Assembly (NCBI RefSeq): GCF_900115955.1
Contig: NZ_FOYL01000009.1
Location: 1-64,000, forward strand
DNA from: Lentzea waywayandensis
GTDB taxonomy: Bacteria > Actinomycetota > Actinomycetes > Mycobacteriales > Pseudonocardiaceae
Length of the DNA: 64,000 bases
Direction: 5' to 3'
Positions 17,291 through 25,629 of this stretch are shown piece after piece. Position 1 is the first letter of the stretch, and each line of letters starts with the position of its first letter. A model generated the notes under the pieces. The model made no database searches. It was not told where the DNA came from and worked only from the letters and a program-made list of their open reading frames with translations. A program made the position numbers and the translations under genes.

Positions 17291-17333
17291 GTCCGGGGGC
17301 GGCGCGGAAGTCCCCGCGCCGCAGGGCCCCGAC
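17291..17333 (+). terminator. intercistronic stem-loop after cebE
   Basis: gcggcgcgg (17299-17307) pairs perfectly with ccgcgccgc (17314-17322) around a 6-nt loop. Outer bases gtc.gggg/cccc.gac (17291-17333) lengthen the stem. It sits within the 174-bp gap between cebE and cebF and probably stabilises cebE mRNA or lowers read-through. Confidence 0.65.
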
Positions 17334-17394
17334 CACACACCTGACGGCTGGGGCGCTGCGGAGACCCACCCCACGGCCGGCCGAGTAGCGACCT

Positions 17395-17433
17395 GGCGGC
17401 CGGGGCGACGAGGAAACCCCCGCCCCGGCCGTC
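17395..17433 (+). terminator. second intercistronic stem-loop before cebF
   Basis: ggcggccggggcg (17395-17407) pairs with cgccccggccgtc (17421-17433), 13 pairs with one G-U. Two strong hairpins in series between a binding-protein gene and its permease genes fit partial attenuation that keeps binding protein in excess. Confidence 0.65.
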
Positions 17434-17459
17434 ATCCCCACAGCACCCGAGGACACACG

Positions 17460-18434
17460 ATGGTGACCGATCTGCGGCCGAGGACGGCCCCCAGCACCCC
17501 GGCGGCCGGGAGCAGGCCTCCCGAGCAGCCACGCCCCCGGCTGCGCGACCGGATCTCACGCGTCGAGGTGAAGTGGTCGCCCTACCTGTTCATCGCGCCG
17601 TTCTTCGTGATCTTCGCGGTCTTCGGGTTGTTCCCGCTGATCTACACGGCCTGGGTGTCGTTGCACGACTGGGACATCACCGGCGCGGGCGCGTTCGTCG
17701 GGCTCGACAACTACGTCGCGCTGTTCGCCGACCCGGACTTCTGGAACTCGGTCGTCAACACCCTCGGCATGCTCGTGCTCTCCACGGTGCCGCAACTGCT
17801 CGGCGCTCTGGTGCTCGCGAGCCTGCTCAACCAGAAGCTGCGCGCCGTCACGTTCCTGCGGATGGGCGTGCTGCTGCCGATCGTCACGTCCGTCGCCGCC
17901 GTCGGCATCGTGTTCAGCCAGATCTTCGACCGCGACGCCGGCATGGTGAACGGCCTGCTGGGCCTCGTGAACATCGACGCGATCGACTGGCGCGCCGACA
18001 AGTGGTCGTCGTGGACCGCGATCGCCACCATGGTCAACTGGCGGTGGACCGGCTACAACGCCCTGATCTACCTCGCGGCGATGCAGGCGATTCCGAAGGA
18101 CCTGTACGAAGCGGCCACTGTGGACGGTGCGGGCAAGGTCCGGCAGTTCTGGAGCATCACGGTCCCGAACATCCGGCCCGCCATCGTCTTCACCGTCATC
18201 ATGTCCACCATCGCGGGCATGCAGCTCTTCACCGAGCCGCTGATCTTCGGCCAGGGCAGCTTCGCCATCTCCGGCGGCAGCCTGCGGCAGTTCCAGACGG
18301 TGTCGATGTACATGTTCGAGAAGGCGTTCCGGGACTTCGACTACGGCTACGGCTCCGCCGTAGCGTGGATGATCTTCCTGCTGATCACCCTGCTCGGCGT
18401 CGTCAACTTCCTGATCACGCGGAGGTCGAGGTAG
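17460..18434 (+). CDS. cebF: cellobiose ABC transporter permease 1
   Basis: 324 aa, MalF-type inner-membrane permease. A cytoplasmic Pro-rich N-terminus of about 40 residues is followed by six predicted membrane helices, the first being YLFIAPFFVIFAVFGLFPLIY. The EAA loop that docks the ATPase is DLYEAATVDGAGKVRQFWSI (near residue 220). It follows the cebE hairpins and is 2 bp from cebG, so the two permeases are expressed together. The specificity assignment rests on context. Confidence 0.88.
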   Translation: MVTDLRPRTAPSTPAAGSRPPEQPRPRLRDRISRVEVKWSPYLFIAPFFVIFAVFGLFPLIYTAWVSLHDWDITGAGAFVGLDNYVALFADPDFWNSVVNTLGMLVLSTVPQLLGALVLASLLNQKLRAVTFLRMGVLLPIVTSVAAVGIVFSQIFDRDAGMVNGLLGLVNIDAIDWRADKWSSWTAIATMVNWRWTGYNALIYLAAMQAIPKDLYEAATVDGAGKVRQFWSITVPNIRPAIVFTVIMSTIAGMQLFTEPLIFGQGSFAISGGSLRQFQTVSMYMFEKAFRDFDYGYGSAVAWMIFLLITLLGVVNFLITRRSR

Positions 18435-18436
18435 CC

Positions 18437-19258
18437 ATGCGCAAAACCCATCCCCTGGTCTACTTCACGCTCCTCGCGGGCATCGTGCTGTCGGCGTTCC
18501 CGCTCTACTGGCTCTTCGTCGTCGCGACCCGCGCCAACGACGTCGTCGGCGACTGGCCACCGCCGTTGGCACCCGGCCCGAACTTCGGGGAGAACGTCGG
18601 CAGGCTGTTCGCCGCCGACGACGCGAACTTCCTGCTGGGCCTGTGGAACTCGCTGCTCAGCTCGGCGATCATCACCGTGTCGGTCGTGTTCTTCTCGTCG
18701 CTCGCGGGTTTCGCGTTCGCCAAGCTGAAGTTCCGCGGCCGCAACGGGCTGCTGCTCGTCATCCTCGCGACCATGATGATCCCGGTGCAGATGGGCATCA
18801 TCCCGCTGTACATGATCATGGTCGAGCTGGGCTGGCAGAACCGGATGGAAGCGATCGTCGTGCCGGCGCTGGTGTCCGCGTTCGGCGTCTTCCTGATGCG
18901 CCAGTACGCCGAGCAGGCCGTGCCCGACGAGCTCATCGAGGCCGCCCGCATCGACGGGTGCAGCACGTTCCGCACGTTCTGGAGCATCGTGCTGCCGGCG
19001 TTGCGTCCCGGCGCGGCGGTGCTCGGCCTGTTCACCTTCATGGGCGCCTGGAACGAGTTCCTGTGGCCGCTCGCGGTCCTGGAAGCGGACAACCCGACCG
19101 TCCAGTTCTCGCTGTCGCAGCTCTCCACCACCTACTACACCGACTACACGCTCATGTTCACCGGAGCGCTGATCGCCACTGTGCCGTTGCTGCTCGTGTT
19201 CGTCGCGTTCGGTCGCCAGATCATCGGCGGCATCATGGAAGGGGCGGTCAAGGCATGA
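18437..19258 (+). CDS. cebG: cellobiose ABC transporter permease 2
   Basis: 273 aa, MalG-type permease with six predicted membrane helices starting at VYFTLLAGIVLSAFPLYWLF and the EAA loop LIEAARIDGCSTFRTFWSIV. The start ATG 18437 is preceded by ggaggtcgaggt. Its stop overlaps the bglC start (ATGA at 19255-19258), coupling uptake to hydrolysis. Confidence 0.88.
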   Translation: MRKTHPLVYFTLLAGIVLSAFPLYWLFVVATRANDVVGDWPPPLAPGPNFGENVGRLFAADDANFLLGLWNSLLSSAIITVSVVFFSSLAGFAFAKLKFRGRNGLLLVILATMMIPVQMGIIPLYMIMVELGWQNRMEAIVVPALVSAFGVFLMRQYAEQAVPDELIEAARIDGCSTFRTFWSIVLPALRPGAAVLGLFTFMGAWNEFLWPLAVLEADNPTVQFSLSQLSTTYYTDYTLMFTGALIATVPLLLVFVAFGRQIIGGIMEGAVKA

Positions 19259-20577
19259 CGACGTTCGAACCCGGTTTCCTCTGGGGCGCGGCCACGTCCA
19301 GCTACCAGATCGAGGGCGCGGTGACCGAGGACGGACGCGGACCGTCCATCTGGGACACCTTCTGCGCGACCCCGGGCAAGGTCGATGGCGGCGACACCGG
19401 CGCGGTCGCCGCCGACCACTACCACCGCTACCCCGAGGACGTCGCGATCATGCGCGAACTCGGGCTCGGCGCCTACCGGTTCTCCGTCGCGTGGCCGCGG
19501 ATCCAGCCGCTCGGCTCAGGTGCCGTCGACCAGCGCGGGCTCGACTTCTACTCGAGGCTCGTCGACACGTTGCTGGACAACGGCATCCAGCCCTGGCCGA
19601 CGCTCTACCACTGGGACCTGCCGCAACCGCTGGAGGACGCGGGCGGCTGGCCGGAGCGCGACACCGCCCTGCGGTTCGCCGAGTACGCGCAGATCGTGCA
19701 CGAGGCGCTGGCGGACCGCGTCACGCACTGGACGACGTTGAACGAGCCGTGGTGTTCGGCGTTCCTCGGCTACGCGACCGGCAGGCACGCACCCGGCCGC
19801 CAGGACCCGGACGCGTCCATCCGCGCCGCCCACCACCTGCTGCTGGGCCACGGGCTCGCGGCACGGGCGATGTCCGACGCACGGGTCGGCGTCACGCTGA
19901 ACCTCACCCACGTCACGGCGGGCTCCAACACCGCGGACGACCTCGACGCGGCCCGCCGGATCGACGGCATGCAGAACCGGCTCTTCCTCGACCCCGTGCT
20001 GCTGGCCGAGTACCCGGACGACGTGCGGCGGGACCTGGAGCACGTCACCGGCTTCGACCACGTCCAGGACGACGACCTCAAGACCATCGCGGCGCCGATC
20101 GACTTCCTCGGCGTGAACTACTACTCCCCCATGCTCGTCGGCCACGGCACCACCCCGTCGCCTTCGGCCTACGTCGGCTCCGAGCACGTCCGGCACCTCG
20201 ACGGCGGGCGGCGGCGCACGTCCATCGGCTGGGAGATCGACGCCAGCGGACTGCTCGACCTGCTGCTGCGGCTGGACCGCGACTACCCGGCGATCCCGTT
20301 GTACATCACCGAGAACGGCGCCGCGTTCGACGACGAGGTGCACGACGCCGACCGCGTCGCCTACCTGGACGGGCACGTGCGGGCCTGCGCGGAGGCCGTG
20401 TCGAGAGGTGTGGCGCTGAAGGGCTACTTCGCCTGGTCGTTGCTCGACAACTTCGAGTGGTCCTTCGGCTACGCCCAGCGGTTCGGCCTCGTGCACGTCG
20501 ACTACGACACCCAGCGCCGCACCCCGAAGGACAGTGCCCGGTGGTACGCGGACGTCATCGCGCGAGGTGGACTGTGA
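19255..20577 (+). CDS. bglC: glycoside hydrolase family 1 beta-glucosidase
   Basis: A 440-aa cytoplasmic enzyme without signal peptide that would split imported cellobiose to glucose. The acid/base is E164 in TTLNEPW. The nucleophile is the Glu of YITENGAAF (around residue 350). FLWGAATSSYQIEGA at the N-terminus and FAWSLLDNFEWSFGY near the C-terminus are signature GH1 stretches. It is translationally coupled to cebG. The TGA stop (20575-20577) lies inside the operator of cebR. Confidence 0.95.
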   Translation: MTTFEPGFLWGAATSSYQIEGAVTEDGRGPSIWDTFCATPGKVDGGDTGAVAADHYHRYPEDVAIMRELGLGAYRFSVAWPRIQPLGSGAVDQRGLDFYSRLVDTLLDNGIQPWPTLYHWDLPQPLEDAGGWPERDTALRFAEYAQIVHEALADRVTHWTTLNEPWCSAFLGYATGRHAPGRQDPDASIRAAHHLLLGHGLAARAMSDARVGVTLNLTHVTAGSNTADDLDAARRIDGMQNRLFLDPVLLAEYPDDVRRDLEHVTGFDHVQDDDLKTIAAPIDFLGVNYYSPMLVGHGTTPSPSAYVGSEHVRHLDGGRRRTSIGWEIDASGLLDLLLRLDRDYPAIPLYITENGAAFDDEVHDADRVAYLDGHVRACAEAVSRGVALKGYFAWSLLDNFEWSFGYAQRFGLVHVDYDTQRRTPKDSARWYADVIARGGL

Positions 20578-20586
20578 GCGCTTACA
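20573..20586. promoter_or_regulatory. CebR-type operator before cebR
   Basis: tgtgagcgcttaca, the exact reverse complement of the site at 15851-15864. It overlaps the bglC stop codon and ends 19 bp before the cebR start, fitting autorepression. Confidence 0.72.
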
Positions 20587-20605
20587 ACATTGATAGGGTG
20601 CGGCC

Positions 20606-21607
20606 ATGAACACCCGGCCTCCCACCCTGGAGGAAGTGGCGCAACGCGCGGGCGTCTCGACCGGCACCGTGTCCCGCGTAATCAACAACGCGCGCCACGT
20701 CAGCGAGAAGTCGAAACGCGCGGTCCAGAGCGCCATCGCGGATCTGGGCTACGTCCCGAACACCGCCGCCCGCTCACTGGCGAGCCAGCGGCGCGGCGCC
20801 GTCGTCCTGGTGATCTCCAGCGACGACCCGGCGATCTTCGCCAACCTCTTCTTCGCCGAGGTGATCAGCGGCGTCAACGCGGCGCTGGAGGAGACCGACC
20901 TGCACCTGATGCTGCTGCTCGCCGCCTCCCAGCGCGGCAGGGACAGGTTCGCGCAGGTGCTCCAGTCGCGCGGCGCGGACGGCGTGATGCTACTGGCGCT
21001 CAAGGAGAACGACCCGCTGTCGAAGATGGCGGAGGACAGCGGCCTGCCGGCCGTCCACGGTGGACGCTCGCTCGACCGCGCACCCCAGTGGTACGTCGAC
21101 GCCGACAACCGGGGCGGCGCCCGCACGGCCGTCGAACACCTGATCTCCTCCGGCCGCACCAGGATCGGCACGATCACCGGTGAGCTCGACACGCACGCCG
21201 GCATGTCGCGCTACATGGGCTTCCGCGAGGCCGTCGTGCTGGCGGGCCTGGGCGACGAACGCGTGGCGCACGGCGACTTCAGCGAGTCCAGCGGTGCCGC
21301 GGGCATGAAGCTCCTGCTCGAGGACCACCCCGACCTGGACGGCGTCTTCGTCGCCTCCGACGCCATGGCCACCGGAGCGCTCGCCGTTCTGCGGGAACAC
21401 GGCAAGCGGGTGCCCGAGGACGTCGCGGTCGTCGGCTTCAACGACATCGTGACGGCGCGGCACACCCAGCCCGCGCTGACCACGGTCCGGCAGCCCATCG
21501 AGGCACTCGGCCGGGAGATGACCAGGATGCTGATCCGGCTGCTGAACGGCGAACAGCCGACGTCGCTGATCCTGCCCACCGAACTGATCGTGCGCGACTC
21601 GGCCTGA
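20606..21607 (+). CDS. cebR: LacI-family repressor of the cellobiose/cellulase genes
   Basis: A 333-aa protein. An N-terminal lambda-repressor-like helix-turn-helix (LEEVAQRAGVSTGTVSRVIN) and hinge helix (NTAARSLASQR) are followed by a periplasmic-binding-protein-like sensor domain (VVLVISSDDPAIF; VFVASDAMATGALAVLREHG; VVGFNDIVTA). In Streptomyces CebR releases DNA on binding cellobiose or cellotriose. Position at the end of the ceb operon and the operators at 15851, 15961 and 20573 support the same role. The operator bases outside the core differ from the Streptomyces site TGGGAGCGCTCCCA, so its DNA specificity may have shifted. Confidence 0.88.
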   Translation: MNTRPPTLEEVAQRAGVSTGTVSRVINNARHVSEKSKRAVQSAIADLGYVPNTAARSLASQRRGAVVLVISSDDPAIFANLFFAEVISGVNAALEETDLHLMLLLAASQRGRDRFAQVLQSRGADGVMLLALKENDPLSKMAEDSGLPAVHGGRSLDRAPQWYVDADNRGGARTAVEHLISSGRTRIGTITGELDTHAGMSRYMGFREAVVLAGLGDERVAHGDFSESSGAAGMKLLLEDHPDLDGVFVASDAMATGALAVLREHGKRVPEDVAVVGFNDIVTARHTQPALTTVRQPIEALGREMTRMLIRLLNGEQPTSLILPTELIVRDSA

Positions 21608-21615
21608 GCAAGGGT

Positions 21616-21643
21616 GGCGGGTGCCCGAAACCAGGCACCCGCC
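21616..21643. terminator. terminator after cebR
   Basis: ggcgggtgcc (21616-21625) pairs perfectly with ggcacccgcc (21634-21643), 8-nt loop. It lies between convergent cebR (21607) and the cupin gene (21650) and can serve both. Confidence 0.85.
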
Positions 21644-21649
21644 GTAACC

Positions 21650-22141
21650 TCAGTGCCTGCCCCAGCCCGGAACGGTGCCGTCGATCGCGACCTCGAACTG
21701 GTCGTACTTCGCCATCAGGGTCAGCAACTCGTCCTCGGTGGGCTTGTTGCCGTCCGCGTACATCTCGGCGAGGCCCCGGAAGTACTCCTCGCGGTTGAGC
21801 GCGGGCGTGAAGATGATGAGCATCGTGGCCTGGTCCTGGTACGGGTTGTGGAACCCGTGCGACACGCCCATCGGGACGTTGACGTACGTGCCGGGAGGCG
21901 CGGCGAACGACTTGCCGTCGAGGTGGAGCTCCACCATGCCGCTCAGGACGTAGAACGCTTCCAGCTGCTCGTTGTGCACGTGCGGCGAGGCACCGGGAGC
22001 GCCCGCGGCCATCCGGTGCTCGTACAGGCCGAGGCGCCCGTCCGTCTCACTGCCCCTGGCCTTGAAGGTGGTGTGGGTGGTCGTGCCGATCTGCACCGAC
22101 TCGCCTTCGCCGGGAAGCAGGATGTTGGACACTTGCGTCAT
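21650..22141 (-). CDS. small cupin-domain protein
   Basis: A 163-aa single cupin barrel. Motif 1 is PHVHNEQLEAFYVLSG and motif 2 PMGVSHGFHNP. The two His and one Glu of motif 1 and one His of motif 2 can bind one metal. A C-terminal helical tail follows (REEYFRGLAEMYADGNKPTE). It starts 6 bp after cysK on the same strand, so it belongs to the EamA-cysE-cysK operon. A role in sulphur or thiol chemistry is inferred from context only. It lacks the length expected for cysteine dioxygenase. Confidence 0.75.
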   Translation of the reverse strand: MTQVSNILLPGEGESVQIGTTTHTTFKARGSETDGRLGLYEHRMAAGAPGASPHVHNEQLEAFYVLSGMVELHLDGKSFAAPPGTYVNVPMGVSHGFHNPYQDQATMLIIFTPALNREEYFRGLAEMYADGNKPTEDELLTLMAKYDQFEVAIDGTVPGWGRH

Positions 22142-22147
22142 GTCTGT

Positions 22148-23143
22148 TCACTCCTCGTTGATGGCTGCGGGCGTCTCGCCGCTGTCAGTCGTGTCTTCCT
22201 GGTTGAACCAGGAGAGGTACCGCTCGCCCGTGTCCGGGAACACGGTGACCAGGTTCTTGCCCGCGTACTCCGGCCGCGCGGAGAGCACGCGGCACGCGTG
22301 CGCCGCCGCCCCGGAGGAGACCCCGACCAGCAGCCCCGCGGTCCGCGCGAGTTCCCTTGCCGTCCGGTAAGCGTCCTCATTGGACACGGTGAGGACCTCG
22401 TCGATCAGGGCCACGTCCGTCGTCGGCGCGACGAAGCCGCCGTTGAGTCCGGGGATGCGGTGCAGGCCGCCCCATCCCTGGCTGAGCACCGGTGACCCTT
22501 CCGGCTCCACCGCGACCACGCGGATGCCGGGATTGCGTTCCTTCAGGTACTTCGCGGTGCCGCTGAGCGTTCCGCCGGTGCCGACACCGCAGACGAAGAC
22601 GTCCACCTCGCCGTCGGTGTCGTTCCAGATCTCCGGCCCGGTGGTGGCGTAGTGCGCCGCCACGTTGTCGGAGTTCTCGTGCTGGCAGGCGAACCACGAC
22701 CCAGGCCGTTCGCGGTAGATCTCCTCGGCCTTGGCGATCGCCGCCACGTACCCCTCCTGGTACGGGGTCAGCACGATCTCCGCGCCGAACGCGCGCAGCA
22801 GCTGGATGCGTTCGCTGGTCGCGCTGTCCGGCAGGACGATCACGCACTTGTACCCGCGGGCGGCCGCGATGGCCGCCATGGAGATGCCCGTGTTGCCCGA
22901 CGTCGCCTCGACGATCGTGCCCGTGCCCCTGGTCAGGTCCCCGCGCTCTTCCGCGCCGTTGATCATGTAGAGCGCGGCGCGGTCCTTCACGCTGGACAGG
23001 GGGTTGGCCATCTCCAGCTTGGCGTAGAGGTTCGCGGTGGTCACACCGAGGTCGAGCCGGACGGTGGGTGTCCCGCCGATCAGGTCCACGAGCGAGTGGG
23101 CGGGCGGTCGTCTGGTGAGGGGCTGACTGACTCGGGTGTTCAC
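22148..23143 (-). CDS. cysK: cysteine synthase (O-acetylserine sulfhydrylase), PLP enzyme
   Basis: A 331-aa fold-type II PLP enzyme making L-cysteine from O-acetylserine and sulphide. The PLP lysine is in NPLSSVKDRAA. The substrate loop is TSGNTGI, the phosphate loop GVGTGGTLSG, and the ring-nitrogen serine is in VSSGAAAH. A C-terminal extension of about 25 acidic residues (DTTDSGETPAAINEE) is unusual. It follows cysE by 22 bp and precedes the cupin gene by 6 bp. The acetylserine-producing neighbour supports CysK over cystathionine synthase or CysM. Confidence 0.88.
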   Translation of the reverse strand: MNTRVSQPLTRRPPAHSLVDLIGGTPTVRLDLGVTTANLYAKLEMANPLSSVKDRAALYMINGAEERGDLTRGTGTIVEATSGNTGISMAAIAAARGYKCVIVLPDSATSERIQLLRAFGAEIVLTPYQEGYVAAIAKAEEIYRERPGSWFACQHENSDNVAAHYATTGPEIWNDTDGEVDVFVCGVGTGGTLSGTAKYLKERNPGIRVVAVEPEGSPVLSQGWGGLHRIPGLNGGFVAPTTDVALIDEVLTVSNEDAYRTARELARTAGLLVGVSSGAAAHACRVLSARPEYAGKNLVTVFPDTGERYLSWFNQEDTTDSGETPAAINEE

Positions 23144-23165
23144 GCGAACTCCGATCGGTTAGTTG

Positions 23166-23810
23166 TCACCAAGTGGGGAACACGGCCTGGGCGCCCTTGT
23201 GCCGCAGTCCCGTGATCTGGACGGGATGACGGGCCCTGGCTGCCTTCACCACGCCACGGGTCGACCTCAGGGCCGGCACGGAGAACGGCGCCAGGACGCG
23301 CGAATCCGCTGGTACGTCACGGATGACGAGTGCCTGAGCGCCGACCACCGAGTCGTGGCCGACCGTGATCGGACCGAGCAGCGTCGCGTTGGCCCCGACG
23401 ACGACCCGGTCGCCGAGCTTCGGATGCCGCCGGGATCCTTGCGGCCGTTGGTTGTCGTGCCACCACCCGACCGCGCCGAGCGTCACCTGGTGGAAGATCG
23501 TGACGTCCTCGCCGATGATCACCGTCTCGCCGATCACCACGCCCGCGCCGTGGTCGATGAAGAATCCACGGCCGATCTCCGCCCCGGGGTGGATCTCGAT
23601 GCCACCGGTCAGCAGCCTGGCGATGACCATGATCAGCCGGGCGCTGCGCCGGTGACCCCGCAGGTGCAACCAGTGCGACACGCGATAGCCCCAGATCGCG
23701 ATCACCGTCGGGTGCAGCAACGCCTCGCTGCGCGACGTGATCGACGGATCGCGGTCGAGGACCATGTCCAGGTCCGCGGTGATCGCGCCGAGCAGCGCCC
23801 GCGGGTTCAC
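23166..23810 (-). CDS. cysE: serine O-acetyltransferase
   Basis: A 214-aa left-handed beta-helix acyltransferase giving O-acetylserine. The N-terminal helical part (ITADLDMVLDRDPS) precedes hexapeptide repeats, including GAEIGRGFFIDHGAGVVIGETVIIGEDVTIF with the catalytic Asp-His pair. GTG start 23810 overlaps the EamA gene stop (GTGA). A longer C-terminus than the minimal SAT (ARHPVQITGLRHKG...) is present; whether it is the tail that docks into CysK is open. Confidence 0.9.
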   Translation of the reverse strand: MNPRALLGAITADLDMVLDRDPSITSRSEALLHPTVIAIWGYRVSHWLHLRGHRRSARLIMVIARLLTGGIEIHPGAEIGRGFFIDHGAGVVIGETVIIGEDVTIFHQVTLGAVGWWHDNQRPQGSRRHPKLGDRVVVGANATLLGPITVGHDSVVGAQALVIRDVPADSRVLAPFSVPALRSTRGVVKAARARHPVQITGLRHKGAQAVFPTW

Positions 23811-24715
23811 CGGACCGCCCCCACCTTCTCGGGGGTCTTGCGGAGCTGTCCGAGCCTGTTCTCCGCGTAGGCCACGCCGACGAGGACCACGAGACCGCCC
23901 GCGATGAGGTTCCACGTGACGTGCTCACCGAGGAACAACACGCTGACGAGCACCGCGAACACCGGCACGACGTAGTTGACCGCCGACGCTGTGGTGGCGC
24001 CGACGTCGCCGATGAGACGGAAGTACAGCACGTAGGCCAGACCGGTGCTGAACAGCCCGAGCAGCACGATGCTCATCGTCACCGGGCCGGTGAAGTCGGG
24101 CGTGCGCCAGCCGAGGAACGGCGTCACGATCGCCTGGAGCACGGCCGCCGCGACGAGCTGCGAGGCGGCCAGCGACAGCGGCGCCAGGCCGAGCGGCGAC
24201 AGGTACTTGCGGACGTACACGAAGCCGATCGCGTAGCTGACGGCCGCGCCGAAGCAGGCCAGCCGCCCGCTGAGCGAACCGAGCGACTCGTGCCACGGCC
24301 CGATCAGCAGCACCACGCCGATGAAGCCGAGCACCAGGCCGACCGCCTTGCGGGAGGTCGCCCGCTCGGTCGGCAGGGCGGCGGTGGCGAGCGCCAGCGT
24401 CAGCAGCGGGCTGGCGCCGATCAGGACGCCCGCGATGCCGGCGCCGGTGGTCTTCTCGCCGTAGGACAGCAGGAGGAACGGGATCACGTTGCCGAACAGA
24501 CCGGCGGCGGCGATGTGCCCCCAGATCTGGGCGGAACGCGGCAGGGCGACCTTGCGGACGGCCGCGATGGAGAGCAGGACGGCCGCGCCCAGGATGAGTC
24601 TGCTGAGCACGAGCTGCCCCGGTGTCAAACCTTCCAGGGACACCTTGATCAACGTGAAGCTGCTTCCCCACAGCAGCGCCAGCAGCAGGAAGCGCGCGAC
24701 GGATGCCTTGTCCAT
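23807..24715 (-). CDS. EamA/DMT-family transporter, possible cysteine or O-acetylserine exporter
   Basis: A 302-aa inner-membrane protein with ten predicted helices in two EamA repeats (repeat 1 from FLLLALLWGSSFTLIKV, repeat 2 from GRLACFGAAVSYAIGFVY). I use ATG 24715; ATG 24757 would add 14 hydrophilic residues. It is first in an operon with cysE, cysK and a cupin, with 4-nt overlap to cysE. E. coli EamA (YdeD) exports cysteine pathway metabolites, so export of O-acetylserine or cysteine is a reasonable inference. Confidence 0.8.
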   Translation of the reverse strand: MDKASVARFLLLALLWGSSFTLIKVSLEGLTPGQLVLSRLILGAAVLLSIAAVRKVALPRSAQIWGHIAAAGLFGNVIPFLLLSYGEKTTGAGIAGVLIGASPLLTLALATAALPTERATSRKAVGLVLGFIGVVLLIGPWHESLGSLSGRLACFGAAVSYAIGFVYVRKYLSPLGLAPLSLAASQLVAAAVLQAIVTPFLGWRTPDFTGPVTMSIVLLGLFSTGLAYVLYFRLIGDVGATTASAVNYVVPVFAVLVSVLFLGEHVTWNLIAGGLVVLVGVAYAENRLGQLRKTPEKVGAVR

Positions 24716-24774
24716 TGCTTCTCGATTCGGATCATCTGTCAGTAGTCGTTTGGACACTTCAACAGATGCTCCTA

Positions 24775-24796
24775 GGGGCTCGCTCGAGCGAGCCCC
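24775..24796. terminator. perfect 22-bp palindrome, probable terminator
   Basis: ggggctcgctc followed at once by gagcgagcccc. It sits 16 bp after the SDR stop (24812) on the minus strand and upstream of the EamA gene, where it would end the TetR-SDR transcript. A protein-binding palindrome is the alternative. Confidence 0.65.
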
Positions 24797-24811
24797 GTCA
24801 GCACGAACTCC

Positions 24812-25582
24812 TCAGCCGGCGACCACCGCGACGCCGGTCCGCCCGCCGTCGACGTCGATCACGGTCCCGTGCACGAACGCGGCGTCGTCCGAGGCCAGGT
24901 AGACCGCGGCCCCGGCGATGGCGTCGGGATGCCCGGACCGGCCGGCCGGCGTGCCGTGCATCATCACCTCGCCGGGGTGGACGGTGGCGGGGTCCCAGTC
25001 CGGCGAGACGACCACGCCGGGCGAGATCGCGTTCACCCGCACGCCCTGCGGGCCGAACTCCGCCGCCCACGCGCGGGTAAGCGTTTCCATGGCGCCCTTG
25101 GTGGAGCTGTAGAGCGAGCCGCGCGGCACGGCCAGGCGGGCGATCCACGAGCCCAGGTTGATGACCACGCCGGAACCCGAGCTGATCATCGCGGGAACCA
25201 GGGCCTGCGTCAGGAAGAACGGTGCCTTCACGTTGACGCCGTAGACGCGGTCGAAGGTCTCGTCGTCGGTGTCGAGGGTGCCCGGCGACGGGTAGATGCC
25301 CGCGTTGTTGACGAGGATGTCGACGTGGCCGTCCAGGAGCGCCAGGACTTCCGCGGCCAGTGTGCGACTCGCGGCGGACGAGCCGTCGAGGTCGGCGCGG
25401 ACGAAGTCGGCGTGGCCGCCGGACGAGCGGATCTGGTCGACGACCTCCGCTCCCCTGGCCTCGTCGCGTCCGGAGACGACGACGTGCGCTCCCTCGTGGG
25501 CGAAGGCGACCGCGATCGAGCGGCCGATGTTGCTGGTGGAACCGGTGATGAGGGCCGTCCTGCCCTGCAGTCGTTGTGCCAT
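24812..25582 (-). CDS. short-chain dehydrogenase/reductase
   Basis: A 256-aa classical SDR starting at ATG 25582. The cofactor motif is TGSTSNIG, then NNAG at about residue 91. The catalytic Ser is in INLGSW and the YxxxK motif is YSSTK. The C-terminus VHGTVIDVDGG is typical. Arg at SGRDEARG suggests NADP(H). It lies 47 bp downstream of a TetR gene on the same strand, with an operator between them, so the substrate is probably related to the TetR ligand; neither is known. Confidence 0.85.
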   Translation of the reverse strand: MAQRLQGRTALITGSTSNIGRSIAVAFAHEGAHVVVSGRDEARGAEVVDQIRSSGGHADFVRADLDGSSAASRTLAAEVLALLDGHVDILVNNAGIYPSPGTLDTDDETFDRVYGVNVKAPFFLTQALVPAMISSGSGVVINLGSWIARLAVPRGSLYSSTKGAMETLTRAWAAEFGPQGVRVNAISPGVVVSPDWDPATVHPGEVMMHGTPAGRSGHPDAIAGAAVYLASDDAAFVHGTVIDVDGGRTGVAVVAG

Positions 25583-25607
25583 GCACTCGAAGCTAGGTCC
25601 GCATTTT

Positions 25608-25623
25608 TGGACCCGCAAGTCCA
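25608..25623. promoter_or_regulatory. TetR operator copy 1 (before the SDR)
   Basis: tggacccgcaagtcca, inverted half-sites TGGAC/GTCCA. It matches the second copy at 26231-26246 at 13 of 16 positions and lies 26 bp before the SDR start. Confidence 0.7.
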
Positions 25624-25629
25624 GGACTT

